From JAFEDN01 sp963795715 (GTDB lineage: Bacteria > Pseudomonadota > Gammaproteobacteria > Coxiellales > Coxiellaceae): a DNA stretch of 64,000 bases. A model generated the notes under the pieces. It saw nothing but the letters and a program-made list of their open reading frames with translations. It was not told the DNA's origin and did no database searches. Made by a program: the position numbers and the translations under genes. Positions 45,258 through 53,718 of the stretch are shown here, one piece after another (positions within the stretch are counted from its first letter, which is position 1; every line of letters starts with the position of its first letter). The stretch covers positions 992,001 to 1,056,000 of the forward strand of contig CAWCIY010000002.1 of assembly GCA_963795715.1 (NCBI GenBank), read 5' to 3'.

Positions 45258-46760
45258 GTGGAAAAAAAAATGAAATCAAATTTAAAAAATAATTCAACTA
45301 ATCAAAATGTCGGAGCTGAACTGGATACAAAAAAATCATCCATAGACACTACTCCTATCATAACAGATTTAAGAGATTTAGAACTCATTGGTGCAGGCGG
45401 CTTTGGTAAGGTTTTTGTAGCTACCCGTGGAGATGAAAAAACCCTGAAGGTAGCCGTTAAATATGGCCAAGAAGAAAACTCGGATCCCATGCCAGAAATA
45501 TCACGTATGAGTATGTGTGACCATCCTAATATAGTTCATTGTCACGGAAAAACGAACGATAATGGAATTGTGATGGAATATATGGATGGTGGTGATTTGA
45601 GAAAATTTTTAAAAGACTTAAGTTGGAACTCTAGCTTGGCAATCGCTTTTGAAGTGGCCAAGGGACTCGCCTATATTCATAGTCTAGGATATGTTCATAG
45701 AGATTTGAAAAGTTTAAATGTACTGATTAATAGCCAGGGGGAGATTAAAATTTCTGATTTAGGATCTCTCACTAAGGAAGGAGAAAAATTAGAAGCGACA
45801 CCTCAAGGATCACCTTATTGGCAGGCCGATGAGGTACATTCCAATCCCGATCTAAAAATAACTAAGGCGCTGGATGTTTTTAGTTTCGGTATTTTTTTAG
45901 GTGAGCTACTCACCAGAGATTTACCTAAAATGAAAGATGGTATTACTAACGCTCATCAATTATTGCAACATAAGAAAACAGGTATGCTTTATCGTATCTT
46001 TTCAGAATCTAAATTAGAAATTCAAAATAATTGGTATTCTGAACCCCCCCAGGAAGATAAAATATTCTTTGGATTAGAGAATGCCTTAAAAGCACTTTAC
46101 ACCGAATGCACAAGAAAAAATCCGGATGATCGTCCAAAATCATTGAACAATATCGTTGAGGAGTTATCCAATTATATTGCAATGACAAATTTAGATGTAC
46201 CAACCATAATAAAATCTTTGTTTGTAAAAAACGAAGCACCCACTTCGATAAAGTCTACAAAATGGACTATGGCCGATGACAACCGCAGTTGTTATAGTGC
46301 TGATGCAATACAATTTAATGAAAGTACATCTGCAAAACTTGAGGAGAAAATTATAACTGAAGAAAAACCCTCTTATAATATTAATCAATTGTTACAAGAG
46401 TTCCAAAACACCACCCAAACAAGTTTTAGTAGGTTATTTATGGGGGTGAGATTAGTGAATCCAAAAAAGGCTGCTGATTTAATACCCAATTATAAACAGA
46501 AGTTAACAGAAATTAACGAACGTATAAATATAAAATGTTATCAAAAGTCGGATTTAAATGAGCTGAATCAAATACGGGTAACGTTATCTAAAAAAATAGA
46601 AAAATATACACAGGAATATCAAAAAAATGGACCCTACGAAGCTATCTGCGCCGATTACCAAAAATTGGAAAAGATCGCACAGCTTCTATTTAAGGAAATA
46701 ACAAAAGGATTGAAAACTCAGCCTACAACTCAGGTCAAAATGGAAGTTCCGGCTTTGTAG
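45258..46760 (+). CDS. Eukaryotic-type Ser/Thr protein kinase, effector-like
   Basis: 500 residues from GTG 45258 (ATG 45270 is the alternative). The kinase domain spans about residues 39-315: glycine loop IGAGGFGKV (44-52), AVKYG lysine (68), VMEYMDGGDL, catalytic loop YVHRDLKSLN (145-154), DLG in place of DFG (167-169), PYWQADEV in place of the APE motif, and DVFSFGIFLGE. All key catalytic residues are kept. There is no membrane segment or PASTA repeat, unlike PknB-type bacterial kinases. The C-terminal 180 residues are helical and unknown. This form fits a host-directed effector. It overlaps the convergent arcC by 31 bp. Confidence 0.85.
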   Translation: MEKKMKSNLKNNSTNQNVGAELDTKKSSIDTTPIITDLRDLELIGAGGFGKVFVATRGDEKTLKVAVKYGQEENSDPMPEISRMSMCDHPNIVHCHGKTNDNGIVMEYMDGGDLRKFLKDLSWNSSLAIAFEVAKGLAYIHSLGYVHRDLKSLNVLINSQGEIKISDLGSLTKEGEKLEATPQGSPYWQADEVHSNPDLKITKALDVFSFGIFLGELLTRDLPKMKDGITNAHQLLQHKKTGMLYRIFSESKLEIQNNWYSEPPQEDKIFFGLENALKALYTECTRKNPDDRPKSLNNIVEELSNYIAMTNLDVPTIIKSLFVKNEAPTSIKSTKWTMADDNRSCYSADAIQFNESTSAKLEEKIITEEKPSYNINQLLQEFQNTTQTSFSRLFMGVRLVNPKKAADLIPNYKQKLTEINERINIKCYQKSDLNELNQIRVTLSKKIEKYTQEYQKNGPYEAICADYQKLEKIAQLLFKEITKGLKTQPTTQVKMEVPAL

Positions 46761-47632
46761 TTCAATATTAATTCTGCATCTTCGAGTGCACCGATAAATG
46801 CAGGTTTACCGCAAGCTCTTACAAAACGAGCAGCAGCTTCCACTTTTGGGCCCATAGATCCTGTAGGAAAAGAATATTTTGCAATTTCAGCTAAAGATAA
46901 TTGCCTTAATGGTTCCTGTTGCGATGTTCCCCAATTGCGCATGACTGCTTTCACATCGGTTAACATTAATAAAGCATCTGCTTGCAACTGTTGCGCCAGC
47001 AAAGCCGCAGCCAAATCCTTGTCAATTACCGCCTCAACCCCAGTATAATAATGTTCTCGTTTAAGCACTGGAATACCACCGCCACCGCAGCAGATGATCA
47101 TCACTCCCGAATCCACTAATAATTGGATGACGCCAATTTCAAGAATCCGTTTTGGCTCTGGTGAAGCAATGACTCTTCGATAAAATGCTCCATCTCTGGC
47201 AAAAGCCCATGAACAATGATTTTTTTTTAGCTGCTCCATTTGTGCTTGATTGTATCCGGAGCCAATGAATTTGGTTGGATTTTTAAAAGCTGGATCATCG
47301 GGACTTACTTCAACTTGAGTGAGCAACACAGCTACTTTACGCTTAGGCAGTTCCGACATAAGTTGCTGTTCCAACAGATAACCAATCATTCCTTCGGATT
47401 CGGCGCCCAATACATCAAAAGAAAAATCGGTATTTTTATCTAAGGCATCTGCTTGTAACGCTAAAAGCCCGACTTGTGGACCATTACCATGGGTTAAAAT
47501 AATTTGATGGTTTTTAGCAATTTGGGCCACACTTCGACAGGCTTTCTCAATATTAGCTTTTTGAACTGCCAATGTGGGCGGTTCACCACGCTTTAATAAG
47601 GCGTTTCCGCCCAACGCTACCACTATTTTCAT
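46730..47632 (-). CDS. arcC: Carbamate kinase
   Basis: 300 residues; last step of the arginine deiminase pathway, making ATP from carbamoyl phosphate. Family motifs are VVALGGNALLKRGE, ILTHGNGPQVGLLALQ, VIASPEPKRILE and GSMGPKVEAAARFV. The start overlaps the arcB stop by 4 bp. The 3' end overlaps the convergent kinase gene. Confidence 0.96.
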   Translation of the reverse strand: MKIVVALGGNALLKRGEPPTLAVQKANIEKACRSVAQIAKNHQIILTHGNGPQVGLLALQADALDKNTDFSFDVLGAESEGMIGYLLEQQLMSELPKRKVAVLLTQVEVSPDDPAFKNPTKFIGSGYNQAQMEQLKKNHCSWAFARDGAFYRRVIASPEPKRILEIGVIQLLVDSGVMIICCGGGGIPVLKREHYYTGVEAVIDKDLAAALLAQQLQADALLMLTDVKAVMRNWGTSQQEPLRQLSLAEIAKYSFPTGSMGPKVEAAARFVRACGKPAFIGALEDAELILNYKAGTSILT

Positions 47633-48624
47633 AAAGTAGCTACTAGCACTGCCTTTATGGTGTGCAGGCGATTTTCGGCTTGATCAAAAACGATAGAGTG
47701 GGTAGATTCAAAAACATCCTCAGTGACTTCCATCGCTTCCAAACCGAAATTTTTAAAAATGCGCTCACCGATTTCGGTTTGACGATTGTGATGTGCCGGT
47801 AAACAATGCATAAACTTGACACGAGGATTGTGGGTCATGTCAAGAACCTTCTGGTTAACCTGATAAGGATGCAATAATTTGATCCGTTCAGTCCATTCAG
47901 AATCGGGTTCCCCCATCGACAACCAAACATCGGTATATAAAAAATCAACGTCCGCTACTGCGATTGCTATGTCTTCGGTAATCACTATTTTCCCTTGAGT
48001 TTCCTCGTTTATTTCTCGACAGCTGTTAATCAGTTCCTGTTGTGGATGCAATTTTTCAGGGCCGGCCATTCTAAAATCTAGACCCATTTTAGCCGCACCC
48101 AACATTAAAGAATTAGCGGTGTTATTATTACAGTCTCCCAAATAACAAAGCTTAACATCTTTTAAATTCCGCATGGAATGTTCCTGTATAGTTAATAAAT
48201 CAGCTAAAATTTGCGTAGGATGATGTTGGTCGGTCAATCCGTTCCAAACTGGTACTCCGGCATAAGCGGCTAATTCCTCAATATTTTTTTGATCAAAACC
48301 TCGATATTCAATGCCGTTATACATTCTTCCTAATACTCTGGCGGTATCTCGCATACTTTCTTTGACGCCCACATGTGAGCTGGATGATTCGATATAGGTA
48401 ACATGCGCTCCCTGATCGAAAGCCGCTACTTCGAAGGCACAGCGGGTGCGTGTAGAAGCTTTTTCAAAAATTAAAGCAATTTTTTTGCCTTTTAAACCAG
48501 GCTGTTCGGCGCCCGCATAATTGGCCCTTTTCAAATCAAGCGCCAAGGTCAGCAAAAATTCAATTTCAACCGGTGTAAAATCCGCTAATGTTAAAAAATG
48601 TCTATTTTTTAAGTTTATTGTCAT
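47629..48624 (-). CDS. arcB: Ornithine carbamoyltransferase, catabolic
   Basis: 331 residues from ATG 48624, which overlaps the arcA TGA. The carbamoyl phosphate-binding FEKASTRTRCAFEVAAFDQG, the ornithine-loop region HPTQILADLLTIQEH and MHCLPAHHNRQTEIGE are diagnostic. In this operon it works in the catabolic direction, splitting citrulline into ornithine and carbamoyl phosphate. The pathway gives ATP and ammonia. No arcD antiporter is seen next to it. Confidence 0.95.
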   Translation of the reverse strand: MTINLKNRHFLTLADFTPVEIEFLLTLALDLKRANYAGAEQPGLKGKKIALIFEKASTRTRCAFEVAAFDQGAHVTYIESSSSHVGVKESMRDTARVLGRMYNGIEYRGFDQKNIEELAAYAGVPVWNGLTDQHHPTQILADLLTIQEHSMRNLKDVKLCYLGDCNNNTANSLMLGAAKMGLDFRMAGPEKLHPQQELINSCREINEETQGKIVITEDIAIAVADVDFLYTDVWLSMGEPDSEWTERIKLLHPYQVNQKVLDMTHNPRVKFMHCLPAHHNRQTEIGERIFKNFGLEAMEVTEDVFESTHSIVFDQAENRLHTIKAVLVATL

Positions 48625-49838
48625 AGATCTTCTCTTATAATAGGACAGGTCATACATCTGGCGCCGCCACGGCCTCGCCCTAACTCAAATCCTGGAATCG
48701 TAATGACTTTGCAACCACCCTGTTGCAATTTTTTATTGGTATAAACATTACGTTCATATCCAACTAACAATCCAGGAGCCAGCGCTAACAGATTATTTCC
48801 ATCATCCCATTGCTCTCGCTCTGCTTCAAATTCATCGCCACCGGTAGTAAAAATTCGTAGTTTCTTTATCTGTAAAGCACGAGAAATAGCAGTAAAAACA
48901 TCTGATTGTTTTTCCACAACCAGACCACCATTGTCATCGGAGGTAATTCTCCAAGTGGGCAAAGATTCGATCACCCCAGGAAAAATGCAAAAAGCATCAA
49001 AATCAACCATAGTGAATACGGTATCCAAATGCATATAGGCTCTATTTTTAGGCAAACTTAACGCAATTAATTCTTTAACCTGGTGATCTTTAAATAAAGC
49101 CTGGGCTAAATGCTCTACGGCATGGGGGGTGGTGCGTTCTCCCATTCCTATTAAAACTATACCCTGTCCTAACACAAGTACATCACCACCTTCCAAAGTA
49201 GCTGAGCCATAATCCACATCTTCATCACCATAGCAAATTTTAAAATCTTGTGGCTGAAATAAAGGGTGAAACCGGTAAATGGCTCGCATATGCAGGCTTT
49301 CCCATTTTCGCACGGGTTTCGCCATCGGACTGATGGTGACACCCCCGTAAATCCAGCAAGAAGAATCGCGAGTAAACAATTGATTGGGCAAAGGTGGCAA
49401 AACAAAATCATTGGGTTCTAAGCACTTGAGAGCAACCCCGTGCAGGGAAGATGTTATTTCATTTTTGATCAGTCCGCCTAAGAGATAAGTCACTAACTGC
49501 TCAGCAGATAAATCATATAAATAATTTTGTAACTCACGACTGAAAACAGGCCCAAATTGATTTTCAGTAATTCTCCTCTCGAGTAACCATTGCTTCGCTT
49601 CAGGTATTTGCAAGATATCCAGCAGTAAATTTTCTAGCATCAAAACTTCAACGCCGTGATCTATTAGCACTGAAGTAAATATTTTATGCTCAACTCTGGC
49701 TCTACTCACCCATAAAACTTCATCAAATAAAAATTTATGGCAGTTAGAGGGCGTGAGTCGTTTCAAGCTAAGATCGGGGCAATGCAAAATAACCTTTTTC
49801 AACCGGCCTACTTCTGAATTGACATAATAGTTTGTCAT
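48621..49838 (-). CDS. arcA: Arginine deiminase
   Basis: 405 residues; hydrolyses arginine to citrulline and ammonia. The active-site motifs are present: FTRDSSCWIYGG, LEGGDVLVLG (Glu/Asp), HLDTVFTMVD (His) and the nucleophile RGRGGARCMTCPI (Cys near residue 396). It is the first gene of arcABC and uses ATG 49838, with no clear Shine-Dalgarno. The likely -10 lies only about 9 bp upstream, so the transcript may be leaderless. The operon supports energy and ammonia production, often useful for acid tolerance in hosts. Confidence 0.96.
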   Translation of the reverse strand: MTNYYVNSEVGRLKKVILHCPDLSLKRLTPSNCHKFLFDEVLWVSRARVEHKIFTSVLIDHGVEVLMLENLLLDILQIPEAKQWLLERRITENQFGPVFSRELQNYLYDLSAEQLVTYLLGGLIKNEITSSLHGVALKCLEPNDFVLPPLPNQLFTRDSSCWIYGGVTISPMAKPVRKWESLHMRAIYRFHPLFQPQDFKICYGDEDVDYGSATLEGGDVLVLGQGIVLIGMGERTTPHAVEHLAQALFKDHQVKELIALSLPKNRAYMHLDTVFTMVDFDAFCIFPGVIESLPTWRITSDDNGGLVVEKQSDVFTAISRALQIKKLRIFTTGGDEFEAEREQWDDGNNLLALAPGLLVGYERNVYTNKKLQQGGCKVITIPGFELGRGRGGARCMTCPIIREDL

Positions 49839-49846
49839 ATCTATAC

Positions 49847-49875
49847 ATATTAGACGCTCATGCCCACATAAACAA
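49847..49875 (-). promoter_or_regulatory. Candidate promoter of arcABC
   Basis: On the minus strand TTGTTT (49875-49870) and TAATAT (49852-49847), 17-bp spacer. A start of transcription at the usual distance would fall next to the arcA ATG. Confidence 0.4.
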
Positions 49876-49982
49876 GTCGGACCTCACCCAAGTAAGACTG
49901 GCTAGGATATATCGGTTGTCGAAATTGGCAACCTCATCCTGGTTGCTCACTCTGCTCCGGGTTGGAAGATTGTTTTCGATAG

Positions 49983-51269
49983 CTATTCCTGGCCGCTACC
50001 GAAAATTTTAGAAATTTGTTTTCCTGAATTTGTAGGCTCACCGGAAGCATACTGTTGAGAAGACCCGGAAGAGGAAGACAAACCACTAGCCCAGGTGTAG
50101 CGATTTCGATTTTGATAGATTACAGGCAAAGGAGCAGGCTTCCTCGCTTCCTGTTTTTGTAAACCGGCTAACTCACCTTGAGCTTCTTTATGGCCACTTT
50201 CACCGGCTTTTTTATACCATTCTATTGCCTGAGAAGGCATTTTAAACTTGTTGGCGTACAATTGACCCAGTCTAAATTGAGCTTCAACATGGCCTTCCTC
50301 AGCGGCTGCTTTAAAGCATTTCAGTGCTTCAAAGCAATCCTTTTCATCGAGAGCTTTTCGATATAAAGTTTCCGAATTATTATGATCTGACGAGAGAACT
50401 GTACTCTGAACATGGTTATGTTTAAGTTCCGGTTCCCTTAATTTTCTAAGTTCATTGAGGGCTCCTTCATGTCCACGATTAGCAGCGGCCTGATACCATA
50501 TAATTGCTTTTTCACGCTTATTATCATTTGCGTATGTTTTAGCTATTTCGAATTGCTTGTCCGGATAACCTGAAAAAACAGCCGGTCCTATACTGGCAAG
50601 AGGTGAGTCTTTTATTTGAATTGCTTTGATTAAAGACGTTAATAAATCTTCATCATCTGATGTTTGGCTCGTAGTGGTAAAAGAAGCGCTGGAAGAGCTG
50701 CTGTAGCTAACGGAGGCGACTGAAGAAAAAGAAGTTGAACTGCCTGATGAACTAAAATTTGAATCCGGGTTTAAAGGTAGTTTACTTTCCTGTATCGCCG
50801 GTATTAATCCCTCAACTTTGCGCTTAAGTTTATTTTTACGTAATTTTGTTTTTTTTACGTTCTTTTGCTTTGTACTCTTTGTGTTCTTTGTGTTCTTTGT
50901 GTTCTTTGTGTTCTTTGTGTTCTTTGTGTTCTTTGTGTTCTTTGTGTTCTTTGTGTTCTTTGTACTGTCTTTAACTTCAGCGCGGTTTTCTATGTTCTTT
51001 TTCTTGCCTTTATAATGCAGCCCTTTATTGGGATTTTCCTGTTCTTTATCAGAAGAATGTTTCTTGCCTGGTTTTCCGGAGAATTCGCTGGGAGTTTCTT
51101 CCTTGAATAAAGCAAGCAGGTGCGATCTGTGCATGTTATCTTTGTAGGGGAGGAACCTATTTTGTTTTCTCTTTTCAGTAATGTTGTTTTGGGATCGACG
51201 TTCTGTTTTAACATTTTCAGATTTATTTAAATTAGATACTGTGCTAACCTTTTTTCTGCTATATTTCAT
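49983..51269 (-). CDS. Sel1-repeat protein with KNT tandem repeat, effector-like
   Basis: 428 residues from ATG 51269. The N-terminal 130 residues are basic (KNRFLPY-type and KKK runs) and include about eight or nine copies of Lys-Asn-Thr coded by a 9-bp tandem repeat. A Ser-rich stretch follows (SSSGSSTSFSSVASVSYSSS is 20 residues). From about 240 on there are three Sel1-like helical repeats (AIIWYQAAANRGHEGAL, ALKCFKAAAEEGHVEAQFRL, AIEWYKKAGESGHKEAQ). The C-terminus is Ser/Gly-rich. Sel1 proteins mediate protein contacts, and Legionella uses several as host-interaction factors. No signal peptide is visible. Confidence 0.75.
   Translation of the reverse strand: MKYSRKKVSTVSNLNKSENVKTERRSQNNITEKRKQNRFLPYKDNMHRSHLLALFKEETPSEFSGKPGKKHSSDKEQENPNKGLHYKGKKKNIENRAEVKDSTKNTKNTKNTKNTKNTKNTKNTKNTKNTKSTKQKNVKKTKLRKNKLKRKVEGLIPAIQESKLPLNPDSNFSSSGSSTSFSSVASVSYSSSSSASFTTTSQTSDDEDLLTSLIKAIQIKDSPLASIGPAVFSGYPDKQFEIAKTYANDNKREKAIIWYQAAANRGHEGALNELRKLREPELKHNHVQSTVLSSDHNNSETLYRKALDEKDCFEALKCFKAAAEEGHVEAQFRLGQLYANKFKMPSQAIEWYKKAGESGHKEAQGELAGLQKQEARKPAPLPVIYQNRNRYTWASGLSSSSGSSQQYASGEPTNSGKQISKIFGSGQE
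50881..50961. repeat. 9-bp tandem repeat inside the Sel1 gene
   Basis: Nine perfect copies of GTGTTCTTT (plus strand) in a row, coding for Lys-Asn-Thr on the minus strand. The number of copies is likely to vary by slippage without breaking the frame. Confidence 0.9.
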
Positions 51270-51491
51270 GAAAACCCCGTTTGTTGGTGTTAATATTAAT
51301 TTAAAGTATAAAATCATTATAAAGTAAAAGAGAAAGAGTCACCAGGGTCAAGTCCTTAATTCCGACGACCCGCATTTATGGCTAATCCAACCACTGAATA
51401 GATTAAATTTTAATCAATTAGATTATAAATACCGAAAACACTGTCAAACTGTGGTTTCTAAGCAGATACTTTAGAGAATCCTGCCAACGAA

Positions 51492-51520
51492 TTGACAATA
51501 ATAACAGCCAAGCAGATAAT
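51492..51520 (+). promoter_or_regulatory. Candidate promoter of kdpFABC
   Basis: TTGACA (51492-51497) and GATAAT (51515-51520) with a 17-bp spacer, 40 bp before the kdpF ATG. It is close to consensus, which is unusual for kdp promoters that depend on KdpE. No KdpE site was identified by eye. Confidence 0.5.
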
Positions 51521-51560
51521 AACCGCGAATTATTTATTTCTTTAAGGAGAAAGAAAAAAA

Positions 51561-51653
51561 ATGATTTGGCTCACCTATATTTCGGGCATTACAGCAGGCC
51601 TACTGTTCATCTATCTTGTCATTGCTTTAATCAGACCAGAATATTTTTCATGA
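51561..51653 (+). CDS. kdpF: K+-transporting ATPase KdpF
   Basis: 30 residues (MIWLTYISGITAGLLFIYLV, then IALIRPEYFS). A single membrane helix ending in LIRPEYF is the KdpF pattern. It stabilises the KdpABC complex. AAGGAG lies upstream. The stop overlaps the next small ORF (ATGA). Confidence 0.85.
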   Translation: MIWLTYISGITAGLLFIYLVIALIRPEYFS

Positions 51654-51748
51654 TCAACTTATACTTCTGGCTGCCGGCCATGTTCCTCTTAGGAATTCTC
51701 TTAATGGGAATTTGTTTTCTATTCATAAAAGGCTGCGAGAAAATATAG
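51650..51748 (+). CDS. Small membrane protein between kdpF and kdpA
   Basis: 32 residues: MINLYFWLPAMFLLGILLMG, then ICFLFIKGCEKI. A single hydrophobic helix is followed by a KGCEK tail. Small proteins with an (R/K)GCE(R/K) tail accompany kdp genes in other bacteria, to my knowledge. It overlaps kdpF by 4 bp (ATGA) and kdpA by 1 bp (TAGTG), so it is clearly part of the translationally coupled operon. A KdpF-like accessory role is inference. Confidence 0.65.
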   Translation: MINLYFWLPAMFLLGILLMGICFLFIKGCEKI

Positions 51749-53508
51749 TGTTTGTACAAATTTGGTTGCTACCGCTGGCCCTGTTGATCGTTGCTACAGT
51801 CATTGCTATTCCTTTAAGCCGTTATTTAGCATGGATCATGGATGGGAAGTATTGTTGTCCCAGAATTTTCATTTGGTTTGAGCAACGTTTAAACTGCGGT
51901 CCGCAGAATTGGCGACAGTACGCGGTTTCACTGTTGTCATTTAACACACTCCTGTTTATTTTCAGCTTTATTATTTTAGCGTTGCAACCTTGGACTCCAT
52001 TGAACCCAACTCATAAAACTCTGCTTTATCCTAGTACTATCTTCCATAGCGCCGCCTCTTTCATAACGAATACCGATTTACAACATTATTCTGGTGAAAT
52101 TCACTTATCCAACTTTAGTCAAATCTTTTTTGGAATTATTAATTTATTTTTATCCGCTGCCATTGGTTTTAGCGCACTCACAGCGATTATCCGGGGTCTG
52201 CGTGGTGATCCATCCCTGGGTAATTTCTTTCTCGATATGTGGCGCATTCTTGTTTACATGTTTGTGCCCATTGCTTTTATCTTAGCCATTATTTTTTTGC
52301 AACAAGGCAGCCCAATGACTTTTAACAGTGTTTATACCGCTACAACACTTGAAGGAACCCAACAAACAATCACAGTGGGCCCAGTCGCAGCATTTGAAGC
52401 TATGAAAATGCTAGGAACCAACGGCGGCGGTTTTTTTGGCATGAATTCTGCTCACCCTTTTGAAAACCCCACTGCGTTAGCCAATTTTTTTAATACTTTA
52501 GCCATGATGATTTTTCCTTTTTCATTAGTATTGATGTATGGAAGGATGTTAAATCGTATTCGCCATGGTATTGCAATATTTGCGGTCATGTTTGTCCTAA
52601 TGGCGGCAACTGTGTTTTGGACTATTTACTATGACACACTGAAACCCAATTTAGGACTGACTGCTCACCCGGCAAAAATTTATCATCAACTTATTGTACC
52701 CCCTTTAACAGCACTGCCGATTGACCAACATTTAGGAAATTTAGAAGGTAAAGAACTACGTTTTGGCGTTTCAGCAGGAGCTACCTTTGCTGCTTTAACC
52801 ACCGATGTTACTTGCGGAGCAGTCAATGCCGAAGCCGACAGCTTAAATCCAATAGCCGGATTATCACCAATGGTTGGAATGTGGTTGAACTGCATTTTTG
52901 GAGGCAAAGGTGTGGGTATGATCAATATGTTATTATACATCATTATCGCGATTTTTATTGCCGGAATGATGGTGGGACGATCGCCTGAATATTTAGGTAA
53001 AAAAATTGGTACACGTGAAGTAAAGTTAGCCATTATCGCCATGCTGGTGCATCCATTTATGATCTTAATGCCTACCGGATTTTTTTCCGCGACCCATTGG
53101 GGAATTAACGCAATAACTAATCCGGGTGCGCATGGTTTTTCCCAAATGCTGTACCAATTCTCTTCTTCTTCTGCTAACAATGGTTCTGCTTTTGATGGTC
53201 TAGCAGTTACCTCCGGTTTTTATAATAACCCTAATCCTGCGCCTGAAGGAATAGCCTGGGATTTGGCGTCAGGTATAGTCATTATTTTAAGCCGCTTCCT
53301 GCCTATCATCGCCCCAATTGCCATGGCTTCATTTTTAGGTGCTAAAAAATCCTGTCCTTTTGGCGCCGGCACCTTGCGTGATGACACCGTCACCTTTGCA
53401 CTGTTATTGATAGGGACTGTGTTGATAATAGGCGCCTTATTGTTTTTACCGGTAGCTGCTTTAGGTCCCATTGCAGAGCAAGTAGGACCTATACCCTTTG
53501 GCGGATGA
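51748..53508 (+). CDS. kdpA: K+-transporting ATPase subunit A (K+ channel-like)
   Basis: 586 residues from GTG 51748, which overlaps the preceding stop (TAGTG); a longer frame begins at 51712. It has about 10 membrane segments and the repeated selectivity-filter-like motifs: FITNTDLQHYSGE, LGTNGGGFFGMNSAHPFENP, TTDVTCGAVNAE and SSANNGSAFDG. KdpA carries the K+ path and works with the ATPase KdpB. The length is a little over the E. coli value (557). The stop lies just before a family A MITE. Confidence 0.95.
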   Translation: MFVQIWLLPLALLIVATVIAIPLSRYLAWIMDGKYCCPRIFIWFEQRLNCGPQNWRQYAVSLLSFNTLLFIFSFIILALQPWTPLNPTHKTLLYPSTIFHSAASFITNTDLQHYSGEIHLSNFSQIFFGIINLFLSAAIGFSALTAIIRGLRGDPSLGNFFLDMWRILVYMFVPIAFILAIIFLQQGSPMTFNSVYTATTLEGTQQTITVGPVAAFEAMKMLGTNGGGFFGMNSAHPFENPTALANFFNTLAMMIFPFSLVLMYGRMLNRIRHGIAIFAVMFVLMAATVFWTIYYDTLKPNLGLTAHPAKIYHQLIVPPLTALPIDQHLGNLEGKELRFGVSAGATFAALTTDVTCGAVNAEADSLNPIAGLSPMVGMWLNCIFGGKGVGMINMLLYIIIAIFIAGMMVGRSPEYLGKKIGTREVKLAIIAMLVHPFMILMPTGFFSATHWGINAITNPGAHGFSQMLYQFSSSSANNGSAFDGLAVTSGFYNNPNPAPEGIAWDLASGIVIILSRFLPIIAPIAMASFLGAKKSCPFGAGTLRDDTVTFALLLIGTVLIIGALLFLPVAALGPIAEQVGPIPFGG

Positions 53509-53521
53509 GAATATGGAAATG

Positions 53522-53718
53522 CAGCAATTCCCGCTGAACTTGAATAATATGGAATTAAAGCTCCATAAAGAAATAATTTTCGTAGAGAATCCCTGCCTGA
53601 TGAAGGATCGCAAGGGGGAGAAAAGCGGAGCGATCTTCCCCTTCATTACCGAATTCCAGCTTTGCTGGAATTCGGTATGTAAACCAGGAAGCAGATCACG
53701 CTTCAGCGGGAGCTGCTG
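53522..53718. mobile_element. Family A MITE, complete copy at the kdpA-kdpB junction
   Basis: 197 bp with inverted ends CAGCAATTCCCGCTGAA (53522-53538) and TTCAGCGGGAGCTGCTG (53702-53718), two mismatches when paired. A perfect 9-bp direct repeat, ATGGAAATG, abuts both ends (53513-53521 and 53719-53727). The second copy of this repeat is the start of kdpB. The core is GCAAGGGGGAGAAAAGCGG followed by a hairpin. It encodes no transposase; a 73-codon open frame through it is not a gene. Confidence 0.9.

Noticed and set aside
50881..50961. CRISPR-like direct repeats
   Set aside because: A 9-bp tandem repeat without spacers, coding in frame; not a CRISPR array. No other array was seen in the window.
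50818..51110. Plus-strand frames rich in FFV or CVL tandem units
   Set aside because: Antisense readings of the KNT tandem repeat of the Sel1 gene.
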